Assembly: GCA_002427745.1 (NCBI GenBank)
Contig: DIYF01000152.1
Span: forward strand, 1 to 64,000
Direction of reading: 5' to 3'
DNA: 64,000 bases
Origin: Roseivirga sp. UBA6061
GTDB taxonomy: Bacteria; Bacteroidota; Bacteroidia; Cytophagales; Cyclobacteriaceae
Part shown: positions 28,798 to 36,688 of the stretch, in pieces
How positions within the stretch are numbered: position 1 is the first letter of the stretch
Layout of the letters: the number at the start of each line of letters is the position of its first letter
Program-made: the position numbers and the translations under genes
Notes under the pieces: generated by a model
Databases searched by the model: none
What the model was told of the DNA's origin: nothing
The model's input: only the letters and a program-made list of their open reading frames with translations

Positions 28798-31473
28798 ATG
28801 ATCACTGTATTGATAAAGTCCTCGCTGGTAATCATGGTGCTTTTGGCTTTTTATAAGCTTGTTTTAGCGCAGGAAAGCTTCTTTAAAGCAAACAGAATCT
28901 ACCTTATGGGGTGCTTGGCGCTGGCATGTGCCATTCCTTTTATAACACTTCCGCAGATAGCTCAAAATCAGGGATTTGTAAGCGAGTTGATTGATCCTGA
29001 TCCGCAAGGTGTCAAAACCAGTCTTCAGGAAAGCGAAACACCGGAAATTGCATGGGATAAACAGGATGAGCCATCGCCTGAACAAGGCAATCGGGGAAAG
29101 AGCAGATCTGCCCTTTCCGATGAGGCGATTACACAGAATTCTGTTGAATTCTCTAAACCTGCAGAAGCTTCAACTGACAGGCAGGTTGGGCCGGTCAAAG
29201 CTGAGACAGCTGCTAAAGCCAAGAGTCTTTCTTTCTGGCTGGCGGTTATCTATCTCTTTGGTGTCGCTATTCTCCTGATTAAGCTGATTGGTGAGATTGT
29301 CAGCACGTTATGGAGGGTCCATCGGCATGATGATAAAATAGAAGATGACGGGGCGATTATCGTGAATATGAGTGGCTCGGTCGCTCCCTGTTCCTTTTTT
29401 CGCTACATCTTCATCAATCCTGCCAGCTATGATTATGATACCTACGAACAGATACTGGCCCATGAGAAAATTCATGTGGATAAGAAGCATACACTCGATT
29501 TACTGTTGTCAGAACTGGCCGTGGTGTTGCTCTGGTTCAACCCCTTTGTATGGATGCTCAGAAAGGAAGTAGAAAAGAATATTGAATATCAGACGGACGG
29601 TATTTTGGTCGATGCCTCTTCTGAAGTAAAAGAGAGCTATCAGCTCAATCTGGTGAGAATTGCCTGCGATACACAGCCTCTGGCCATTACCACCAACTAT
29701 AATCAGTCATTAATCAAACAACGCATACTCAAAATGAACAACAAACAGTCAAACAAACACAGCTACTGGAAATACGCCTTTGTAGCACCACTCATTTTTG
29801 CCCTTGTGGTCGTATTGAACAAGCCTAATGTCAGCTACGCACAGGAAAGCCCGGAACAAAATGCCTTAAAACTATCTGAAGGAGCCGTTGGTCTTGATCA
29901 GCCCGAAACTCCTGTGGTGGGAGAAAACGCAACGCCTCTGAGCGAAATCAAAGATGGTTGCAGCGATCTTACTCAGGCAGTAAGGGAAGGAGATAAGGAC
30001 CTGGTGGCAGAACTACTGAAATCTCAGAAACCCAACTGCATAGACCCTAATCCCGGCTATACGGAAATTCTTTCAGGCAAGTACACCTGGAGAAAATCAA
30101 ATGCCCGCACTCCCTTAGCTGCTGCTGCCCGCAGTGGGAACCTGGAAATAGCAAAGCTTTTGGTCGAAGCTGGTGCTAAAGTGGGTTTTGATGCGGGAGA
30201 TCATGGTTCTCCTATGACAGAAGCATCAGGCGGAGGGCATACGGAATTGTTATCCTACCTGATTGATAAGGGTGGAGATATTAACGAAAGATCTGACGGA
30301 CAGGGGAGCCCTCTCAACGCTGCTTCCAGAAATGGTCATACTACTACTGTAGCCTTTCTGCTGGCCAAAGGAGCTGATATCAACTATCAGAATGACGGGC
30401 AGGGCTCGCCTCTGAATGCAGCAGCCCGAAACGGATATGTAGAAACTGTCAGATTGCTGCTGAAAAACGGTGCTGATATTGATGCCACCAACGATGGTCA
30501 GGGCTCTGCGCTGAATGCCGCTGCCCGCAACGGACATGTGGAGGTAGTAAAGCTGCTGCTGGATGAGGGGGCTGATGTCAACGAACAAACAGACGGTCAG
30601 GGCTCTGCCTTGAATTCCGCGGCTCGCAATGGCCATGTTGATATGGTGAAACTACTACTTGATAAGGGTGCGGCCATAGATCAGCAGAATGACGGACAAG
30701 GTTCTGCTCTGAATGCGGCTGCCCGCAATGGTCATGATGAGGTAGTTGCGCTCTTACTGGACCGGGGAGCGAATATAGACAGGCAAAATGATGGCCAGGG
30801 TTCTGCCCTGAATGCTGCCGCCCGCAACGGCCATGACACTACGGTAAAGCTACTGCTGGAAAGAGGAGCTTATGTAGACAGACATAATGATGGTCAGGGT
30901 TCTCCTTTGAATGCAGCAGCCCGAAATGGTCATGTGAGTACAGTGGAGCTCTTGCTGGAAGCCGGAGCCGATATTGATGGGCAAACGGACGGCCAGGGTT
31001 CTGTGCTCAACGCGGCTGCCAGAAACGGCAATACGCGTATGGTAGAGTTCCTGCTGGATAAGGGAGCAGACATCAACCTGCAAAATGACGGTCAGGGCTC
31101 AGCTCTGAATGCCGCAGCGCGCAACGGACATAGGAGAACGGTGGAATTACTTCTGGAAAGAGGAGCGGATATTGACCGACAAAATGACGGGCAAGGCTCT
31201 GCACTTAACGCGGCCGCCCGAAATGGTCATTTGAGAACTGTAGAACTGCTTCTGGAGAAAGGTGCCGATATCAACCGTCAGAATGATGGTCAGGGGTCAG
31301 CTCTGAATGCCGCGGCTCGTAACGGACATCTTGACGTAGTGAAATTGTTGGTGGAGAAAGGAGCAAGGGTCAACCAGTACAGCGATGGTCAGGGAACGGC
31401 CCTTGCTGCCGCCTCAAGAAACCGACATAAGAAGGTGGTGCAATACCTGATTGCCCAAGGCGCGGACCGGTAG
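28798..31473 (+). CDS. BlaR1-like M56 membrane metallopeptidase fused to ankyrin repeats
   Basis: An 891-residue protein. Membrane spans lie at residues ~4-22, 35-52 and 140-170. The cytoplasmic M56 zinc motif HEKIH is at 222-226, followed by the usual NPFVWMLRKEVEKNIEYQTD, and a fourth span is at ~325-343. The sensor domain of BlaR1 is absent. Instead residues ~385-891 hold about 15 ankyrin repeats, of which the last 12 are exactly 33 residues each and share (N/S/T)DGQGSxLNAAARNGH. In BlaR1 the region after the last span is extracytoplasmic, so the ankyrin solenoid should be periplasmic. On signal the peptidase would cut BlaI. The ligand is unknown. Confidence 0.88.
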   Translation: MITVLIKSSLVIMVLLAFYKLVLAQESFFKANRIYLMGCLALACAIPFITLPQIAQNQGFVSELIDPDPQGVKTSLQESETPEIAWDKQDEPSPEQGNRGKSRSALSDEAITQNSVEFSKPAEASTDRQVGPVKAETAAKAKSLSFWLAVIYLFGVAILLIKLIGEIVSTLWRVHRHDDKIEDDGAIIVNMSGSVAPCSFFRYIFINPASYDYDTYEQILAHEKIHVDKKHTLDLLLSELAVVLLWFNPFVWMLRKEVEKNIEYQTDGILVDASSEVKESYQLNLVRIACDTQPLAITTNYNQSLIKQRILKMNNKQSNKHSYWKYAFVAPLIFALVVVLNKPNVSYAQESPEQNALKLSEGAVGLDQPETPVVGENATPLSEIKDGCSDLTQAVREGDKDLVAELLKSQKPNCIDPNPGYTEILSGKYTWRKSNARTPLAAAARSGNLEIAKLLVEAGAKVGFDAGDHGSPMTEASGGGHTELLSYLIDKGGDINERSDGQGSPLNAASRNGHTTTVAFLLAKGADINYQNDGQGSPLNAAARNGYVETVRLLLKNGADIDATNDGQGSALNAAARNGHVEVVKLLLDEGADVNEQTDGQGSALNSAARNGHVDMVKLLLDKGAAIDQQNDGQGSALNAAARNGHDEVVALLLDRGANIDRQNDGQGSALNAAARNGHDTTVKLLLERGAYVDRHNDGQGSPLNAAARNGHVSTVELLLEAGADIDGQTDGQGSVLNAAARNGNTRMVEFLLDKGADINLQNDGQGSALNAAARNGHRRTVELLLERGADIDRQNDGQGSALNAAARNGHLRTVELLLEKGADINRQNDGQGSALNAAARNGHLDVVKLLVEKGARVNQYSDGQGTALAAASRNRHKKVVQYLIAQGADR
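30295..31396 (+). repeat. Twelve 99-bp in-frame ankyrin-coding repeats
   Basis: The codons for DGQG recur at 30295, 30394, 30493, 30592, 30691, 30790, 30889, 30988, 31087, 31186, 31285 and 31384, always 99 bp apart. The DNA differs at many third positions while the protein motif is unchanged, so these are not a recent simple expansion. Confidence 0.95.
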
Positions 31474-32118
31474 GCCGCAGAAACATACCCTTTAAGCAAC
31501 CCCGCTCAGCGGTCTCCTGAAAAGGGACCCTGAGCATAGGGCTTTTGCTTGTATGACCTTCATCAGGGTCCTCTGTGAGAGACCCTGATGGTGGGTGAAG
31601 GTCTGATTACCGAGTGCGAAATCACAGAAAAGCTATCTGCTGAGTTATCCCGCTCAGCGGTCTCCTGAAAGGGACCCTGAGCATAAGGTTTTTGCTGGTA
31701 TGATCTTCATCAGGGTCCTCTGTGAGAGACCCTGATGGTGGGTGAATGTCTGATTGCCGGGTGCGAAATGACAGAAAGATACCTGCTAAGTTACCCCGCT
31801 CAGCGGTCTGCTGAAAGGGACCCTGAGCAAAGGAATTGTCGGGTTATGATCTTCATCAGGGTCCACTGTGAGAGACCCTGATGGTGGGTGAAGGTCTGAT
31901 TGCCGGATGCGAAATCACAGAAAGATATTTGCTGAGTTATCCCGCTCAGTGGTCTCCTGAAAGGGGCCCTGAGCATAAGGGATTGATAGGTTATGATCTT
32001 CATCAGGGTCTTCTGTGAGAGACCCTGATGGTGGTAAAGAGGGAGAAACCCTGATGGTGGGTGGTGAGAGATTCTGGTGGTGGTTGCGTGGAGAGTAGGG
32101 GTGGCTTTTTGAGAAATC
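31474..32118. other. 645-bp gene-free interval filled by hairpin repeats
   Basis: Apart from the tandem array described at 31501-32036, this interval contains only a decayed tail to about 32100 (partial repeats of ACCCTGATGGTGGGTG). I see no intact gene. A 110-codon minus-strand open frame here is an artefact of the repeat period. Confidence 0.8.
31501..32036. repeat. Four tandem units of a two-hairpin intergenic repeat
   Basis: Units begin at 31501, 31649, 31795 and 31941 (periods 148, 146, 146 bp). Each holds hairpin A (GCTCAGCGGTCTCC ... GGGACCCTGAGC) and, ~45 bp later, hairpin B (CATCAGGGTC, 10-base loop, GACCCTGATG), then a conserved ~55-bp spacer. Hairpin B is the element seen at 9342-9371. 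The array continues on the other side of the LRR gene at 33026-33217. Confidence 0.92.
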
Positions 32119-32955
32119 TTACCAATACACAATACAACCTCTTTCCCTTAGTTTGTCTACCCAGCGGGGCATTTGCAGATCAAGATTCCATCTCAGATCG
32201 AGCCTTTCCAGTCCGGGGAGTTCCAGCAGTGTTTCCGGAAGTATTTTTAGCTGGTTCCCTCTCAGGTCCAGCTTACGAAGCTGCCTGAGCTGAGTCACCT
32301 GAGCAGGGAGAACGGCCACCTGATTATTCCTCATATGGAGTTCTGTCAAAGCCTTGTTGTGAAGGGGCAATTCACGAATACTATTGCCTTCCAGGTTCAG
32401 CACCCGGAGCTTTTCCAGTTGATGAAAGTCCTCGGATAAACTGCTTAGGGCATTGTTGGCAAGATTTAGCTCTCTCAGGTTGATAAGTGCAGTAAAGGAA
32501 TCGGGAAGTCTGTCAATACGGTTCTGCTCCAGCTTGAGCTCGATTAACTGATCCAGGTTTCCGATCTTTTCAGGTAGGGCAGTCAGCTGATTCTGACTCA
32601 GGTTCAGGTATCGGAGCCGGATGAGATTTGTAAGACTGTCCGGCAGTTGCCTGAGTCGGTTGTTGTGTAGATATACGAAGGATTCAAGCTGTGTCAGCCT
32701 GCCGATCGACTCAGGAATCCGACTGATTTGATTGTGACCAAAGTCGATCATTGTCAGTTGAGACAGGTCTCCGAGCTTATCTGAAATGCTTTCGATCTTA
32801 TTAGCACTGATATTGAGTACTTCCAGTTTTTTTTGCTGCCAGAGCTCATTAGGCAGGTCTGAGATGTCATTATTGAATACGGAGATTTCGGAATAATCAG
32901 CCTTCAGTTCCGGGAAACCGGTGAGCTGCCGGTTGTTCGCTATCAGTTGGGTCAT
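32119..32955 (-). CDS. Leucine-rich repeat protein, cytoplasmic
   Basis: A 278-residue protein made almost entirely of 23-residue leucine-rich repeats of the form LxxLxLxxNxLxxLPxxIxxL (for example LRYLNLSQNQLTALPEKIGNL). There are about 10 units from residue ~20 to the C-terminus. No signal peptide or membrane span is present, so it should stay in the cytoplasm. LRR surfaces bind proteins, but no effector or catalytic domain is attached. The gene is bracketed by the same hairpin repeats on both sides, which suggests it was inserted into a pre-existing array. Confidence 0.9.
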   Translation of the reverse strand: MTQLIANNRQLTGFPELKADYSEISVFNNDISDLPNELWQQKKLEVLNISANKIESISDKLGDLSQLTMIDFGHNQISRIPESIGRLTQLESFVYLHNNRLRQLPDSLTNLIRLRYLNLSQNQLTALPEKIGNLDQLIELKLEQNRIDRLPDSFTALINLRELNLANNALSSLSEDFHQLEKLRVLNLEGNSIRELPLHNKALTELHMRNNQVAVLPAQVTQLRQLRKLDLRGNQLKILPETLLELPGLERLDLRWNLDLQMPRWVDKLRERGCIVYW

Positions 32956-33264
32956 GGAGGAAAGTTGAAGAAATTACCGCCTTTATCCAATGGGGTATAG
33001 CAGCAAAGTTTTTGGCCCTGATTACTATCAGGGTCCTCTGCGAGAGACCCTGATGGCGTATGTATGGTGGGTGAATGTCTGATTGCCGGGTGGGAAATGA
33101 CAGAAAGATACCTGCTAAGTTACCCCGCTCAGCGGTCTCCTGAAATGGGACCCTGAGCAAAGGAATTTGCCAAGTAATGATCTTCATCAGAGTCCTCTGT
33201 GAGAGACCCTGATGGTGTGAGAAATGAGAGGGGTAAACAACAGAGATTCTACTTCAATGGGAGC
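32956..33264. other. Gene-free interval with hairpin repeats
   Basis: These 309 bases between the LRR gene and the GNAT gene consist mostly of the repeats at 33026-33217. I see nothing else apart from short flanks. Confidence 0.8.
33026..33217. repeat. Continuation of the two-hairpin repeat array
   Basis: Hairpin B (33026-33055, loop CTCTGCGAGA) is followed by the conserved spacer, then a full A plus B unit from about 33123 to 33217. The spacer at 33065-33122 is nearly identical to that at 31736-31794, on the other side of the LRR gene. Confidence 0.9.
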
Positions 33265-33783
33265 TCACTCCAAAGTTTTGGTCATTACCAGATTATCGTA
33301 GGTGTTGACTTCCATCACAAAATCGGCATGCCCGATAGCCCGATAGCCCTGACGTTCGTAAAAAGAAACGGCCCTTTGGTTGGAGGCCAGTACCTCCAGC
33401 AGAAACTCTGAATATCCCCTTGATTTGACCATTTGCTCTGCTTCTTTCAGGAGGCGGTAACCGATACCCTGACCAATAAAGCGTTCCAGTACATAGAGCT
33501 TGCTTAGCTCCGGCAAGGCAATCTTGCGAATTGGGCAGGTGCTTTCCATGATTACCTCAGCAGCACCTATCGGGTTGTCTTTATAATAAGCGATGATGAG
33601 CTGATCGGGGTTGGACTCAATAATGCGGCTGATGTTCTCGGCAGAAAATCGATTTGAGATGAAGTTGGTGAATTCGAAACTTACGCCCTCTAGTCCATAG
33701 GTATCGATGTAAACTGTATTGAAGAGTATGGAAAGGCGAAGGGCATCTTCTTTTCTGGCTTTGCCGAATGTAAGCAGAGACAT
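33265..33783 (-). CDS. GNAT-family N-acetyltransferase
   Basis: A 172-residue GNAT. Acetyl-CoA loop: ERFIGQGIGYRLL (motif A, QxxGxG-like), preceded by LYVLERF and followed by LLEVLASNQRAVSFYERQGY (motif B). It would acetylate an amine on a small molecule or protein. It lies 14 bp downstream of a second GNAT gene and is the last gene of a hydrolase-GNAT-GNAT unit on the minus strand. Confidence 0.9.
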   Translation of the reverse strand: MSLLTFGKARKEDALRLSILFNTVYIDTYGLEGVSFEFTNFISNRFSAENISRIIESNPDQLIIAYYKDNPIGAAEVIMESTCPIRKIALPELSKLYVLERFIGQGIGYRLLKEAEQMVKSRGYSEFLLEVLASNQRAVSFYERQGYRAIGHADFVMEVNTYDNLVMTKTLE

Positions 33784-33797
33784 TGATTTTGTCAGTT

Positions 33798-34328
33798 TTA
33801 AGTGTGCTTCAATGACCCCGGCCTGGGCAGCTCATATACGAAACAAGGAGTTCCGTCAAAGCTGCGCTCCTCTACAAAGATAAAACCTAATCTTTCATAA
33901 AAACGATGGGCTTTGATATTACTTGCCAAGGGGTCGATCAGGATTTTCGTAACCCCGGGTGCAGCAAAGCACCTGGCTATGGCAAGCTTCATCATTTGCT
34001 TACCATAGCCTTTATTGAGGTTGTCGGCTTCTCCTATCCAGATGTCAATGGCTCTCAGATTTTGTTCTACCTCTCCCCAATAATGGGTCTCTTCCTCATA
34101 AGGGTCGATGATCTGTACAAAACCAATGGGTTCTCCGTCCAGTTCGGCTACCAGCTGCTCCCGCCAGGAGACCTGCATGGGAAGTTCCTTTTCCCATTCC
34201 CAGTCGTCATCAGGGTCGCTGGCGATAACATGGGGCTGTTTGTCCCAATGCAGCAGCAGGGGCAAATCCTCCAGGCTGGCGTCCCGAAAGGTAATAGCCG
34301 AAGGTGCTAACTGATCACTGGCAGACAT
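33798..34328 (-). CDS. GNAT acetyltransferase resembling AAC(6') aminoglycoside acetyltransferases
   Basis: A 176-residue GNAT. The order DLPLLLHWDKQPHV, LDGEPIGFVQIIDP, HYWGEVEQNLRAIDIWIG, NLNKGYGKQMM and VTKILIDPLASNIKAHRFYERLGF follows the AAC(6')-Ib layout closely (GEPIG, RGID, GKG.G, VTKI..DP..SN.RA...YE..GF). This suggests aminoglycoside or related amine substrates, although many chromosomal homologues in this clade are not resistance enzymes. Its start overlaps the end of the upstream hydrolase gene. Confidence 0.82.
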   Translation of the reverse strand: MSASDQLAPSAITFRDASLEDLPLLLHWDKQPHVIASDPDDDWEWEKELPMQVSWREQLVAELDGEPIGFVQIIDPYEEETHYWGEVEQNLRAIDIWIGEADNLNKGYGKQMMKLAIARCFAAPGVTKILIDPLASNIKAHRFYERLGFIFVEERSFDGTPCFVYELPRPGSLKHT

Positions 34329-35158
34329 CAGTCAGTGGGTTTTTGGTTATTCATGAGCATCTCTACTGCCATAAAAACCTGCTTGTCAAACAAAAGATCG
34401 TGACCACCATCGCTGACTTCAAGAAAGCCTACGGACTTACCTTGCTGCCTCAGGACGTTCTCATAGTTCTTAATGATCTCCATAGGAACCGTTTTATCGT
34501 TGGTGCCGTGCACCAGCGTTAAGGTGGCTTTGTCATCGACCTTGTTGGCCAGTTTTATGGGTGAAAGACTGGTTACAGGCTCCTGCCATTTATCATAATC
34601 AGGCTGGAGTTTGCCCATATGACTTCTCCAGGGGGCCAGGTCACAAGGGCAGGCAGCAAGTACGGCAGACTGGTATGTGTCAGGGTACTCAGAGATAAGA
34701 TTAGCGGATATAGCGGCACCTCCTGAGTGCCCCACCAGAATTACTCTGGAAGGCTTATGTTGAGCCATCAGGTCTTTGGTCAGCCTGTGGACGGCTTCAT
34801 TCACCTCCTTTGTGTAGTTGTCTCCGGTGGTAAATCCTCTGGTACCTTCCGATGTATTTCCTTCTTCATCGGTGTACCCCGGTCTTAACACGCCCACAGC
34901 GACCATATTTTGATTGTTCTCTGCCAAAAGTCTTGCCATGCGGTACTGATAGGAGGGATTATTAAATGGAGAATCTCCATGCAACACGAGCAATAAAACC
35001 GGGTGCTCTCCCATGTTATCACTGGTATAAGTCCTGAAAAACACCTCCTGCGTTTGCTCTGATTCTATATTGATTTTCGACTTCTGCTGGCAGGCAGTAA
35101 GTGAGAGGAGAAAGAGGGGAGTTACCCACAAATTGATACAGGACTTGGTTCGTTTCAT
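34328..35158 (-). CDS. Alpha/beta-hydrolase lipoprotein
   Basis: The frame runs to 35293, but the ATG at 35158 opens a lipoprotein signal (INLWVTPLFLLSLTACQQK), so the protein is 276 residues. LLVLHGDSPF supplies the oxyanion region, GHSGGA the nucleophile serine, LVHGTNDKTVP the acid and DGGHDLLF the histidine. This is a prolyl-oligopeptidase/dienelactone-type esterase fold with the cap missing. It overlaps the GNAT gene at base 34328, and the three genes appear co-transcribed. Confidence 0.82.
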   Translation of the reverse strand: MKRTKSCINLWVTPLFLLSLTACQQKSKINIESEQTQEVFFRTYTSDNMGEHPVLLLVLHGDSPFNNPSYQYRMARLLAENNQNMVAVGVLRPGYTDEEGNTSEGTRGFTTGDNYTKEVNEAVHRLTKDLMAQHKPSRVILVGHSGGAAISANLISEYPDTYQSAVLAACPCDLAPWRSHMGKLQPDYDKWQEPVTSLSPIKLANKVDDKATLTLVHGTNDKTVPMEIIKNYENVLRQQGKSVGFLEVSDGGHDLLFDKQVFMAVEMLMNNQKPTD

Positions 35159-35296
35159 TCTTATGCTAGTCGTTTGATATGACTTAATGGTTGTTGTTAT
35201 AGTTGAAGATGTGAGTGAAGTACTAGTTGAATCCCTGATGAATTTAGTAGTATTCTGTTTTGGATTGAAATACTTCTTTGGTAGTAGTTTCAATGT

Positions 35297-36685
35297 TTAA
35301 TTGACTGAGTGTAAAACCTGATTAATCTTATCGAGGTAGACTTCTTGAAAACCTGAAAAAATGTTTTCGTGGATACTTTCAATTCCGTTGAAAAGTAGAT
35401 TAAAATATACCATATCCAGATATATGGTTTGTAACCTGAAGTAACTTTTGTTTTCACTTGTGAAAGTGAAGAGAGAGGACACATTTCCAGTATTTCTTAG
35501 CTGGTCAAGGTATGTTTCTAAATATGCTCGCTCATGAAAAGGTGTTTCTTGAAGAATTTTCTCCTTATCGATGTTTTCGTATGAATAACCAATGTATGAA
35601 ATGAGTGTGGGGCCCAATTCATCGGGAAAATGAAAACCAATTCTTGCCTCATAATAGACTAAAGGCCAGCAAGCTTTATGATAATACGCAAAAGGCTGGG
35701 ATATTGCACTTGGATATTTTTCAATCAACTGAAAAACTGACTTTCCCATTTCGATAATTTCTCCTACCGATTCAACGAGGATTTTAAGTTCTCCTTGCCA
35801 AATACTATGCTGTTTGAGACTTTCTTTCATAGCCCTCAAATGCTGTTTTGAATTCTCAGTTGCTAAAGTTGAAAGTGCGAAGGCCGGATAATGGAGATAG
35901 TCCACCAGACATGAATCACAATAATCTACAATATTCTTTTTTTTGTTAAAACCCTTTAAAAAAAGCTTCAGTAAATACGGAGGGGAAATGTTTATTGATT
36001 TATCTGAGCTATAACCAAAAAGTGAATAGTAAAGTAGTATATGAATATCTTCATCTTCTAGCCGATAAGATGTCCTAAGGTATGCGAGCAGGGAATAGTA
36101 TAACGGTTCATCTCTTACTCCTTGCTGAAAGATTTCGAGACAATCTTGATCCAAATATGCTTTGATGTACAGCTCTTGTTGAAGAGTAGCTAAAGCCTCT
36201 AAAATATGAGTTGAGGACCACGATATTCCTTCTATTTCTGTTGTTTCACTTAGCTTTCTGTCCACCTTATCAAAGAGTTCATAGATCTTGGCAATTACTG
36301 GAGCTGCTTCTTGTAAATCTAAATTATCTGAGAGTTTAATTGGACAAATGATTTTTGGAGTACTTTGGAAATAGTCTTTTGCACTGAAAAAATTAACGTA
36401 AGCAGAAAGGATTTGACTATTGATGTAACAACCGAATGGTGAAGATGCTAAATCTATCCAGTGTCTCCCCTCATGTACGAAAACAGTAAAGAGCTTAATC
36501 GCAATAAACTTTTGTTTCTGAGACTTTTGGGCTTTTATAAACTCAATGTGGTCCTGATCTAATGTCGTTGCTGCGGCCTTTAAGAAAAGTTGACCTGCTT
36601 TTTCAGGATCAGCGAATTTGTCCAGAAAGTCAATGTTAATCTTTATGCCGAAGGACTTCGTGTGATATTCACCAATGATATTCAT
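35297..36685 (-). CDS. Uncharacterised HEGRH metallopeptidase-like protein
   Basis: A 462-residue protein with no signal peptide or membrane span that I do not recognise as a named family. VFVHEGRHWIDLASSPFG (His71-Glu72-x-x-His75) fits a HExxH zinc motif. A second conserved-looking stretch STHILEALATLQQ supplies His160 and Glu163, a possible third ligand as in gluzincins. The remaining ~290 residues are mostly helical. The gene starts 3 bp after the stop of the 247-residue gene, so the two are one unit. Sampled GC is low (16 of 60 bases at 36001-36060), unlike neighbours, which points to acquisition. I infer a protease acting on, or with, the partner. Confidence 0.6.
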   Translation of the reverse strand: MNIIGEYHTKSFGIKINIDFLDKFADPEKAGQLFLKAAATTLDQDHIEFIKAQKSQKQKFIAIKLFTVFVHEGRHWIDLASSPFGCYINSQILSAYVNFFSAKDYFQSTPKIICPIKLSDNLDLQEAAPVIAKIYELFDKVDRKLSETTEIEGISWSSTHILEALATLQQELYIKAYLDQDCLEIFQQGVRDEPLYYSLLAYLRTSYRLEDEDIHILLYYSLFGYSSDKSINISPPYLLKLFLKGFNKKKNIVDYCDSCLVDYLHYPAFALSTLATENSKQHLRAMKESLKQHSIWQGELKILVESVGEIIEMGKSVFQLIEKYPSAISQPFAYYHKACWPLVYYEARIGFHFPDELGPTLISYIGYSYENIDKEKILQETPFHERAYLETYLDQLRNTGNVSSLFTFTSENKSYFRLQTIYLDMVYFNLLFNGIESIHENIFSGFQEVYLDKINQVLHSVN

Positions 36686-36688
36686 TTT

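Noticed and set aside
28798..31473. Beta-lactam sensor BlaR1
   Set aside because: There is no penicillin-binding domain with SxxK and KTG; ankyrin repeats occupy that position.
31501..32036. Possible CRISPR array
   Set aside because: Units are 146-148 bp, the spacers are conserved rather than unique, and no cas genes are present.
31800..32132. 110-codon minus-strand open frame in the repeat array
   Set aside because: It is built from repeated units (HHQGLSQ... twice) with no start context or family; it is a by-product of the repeat period.
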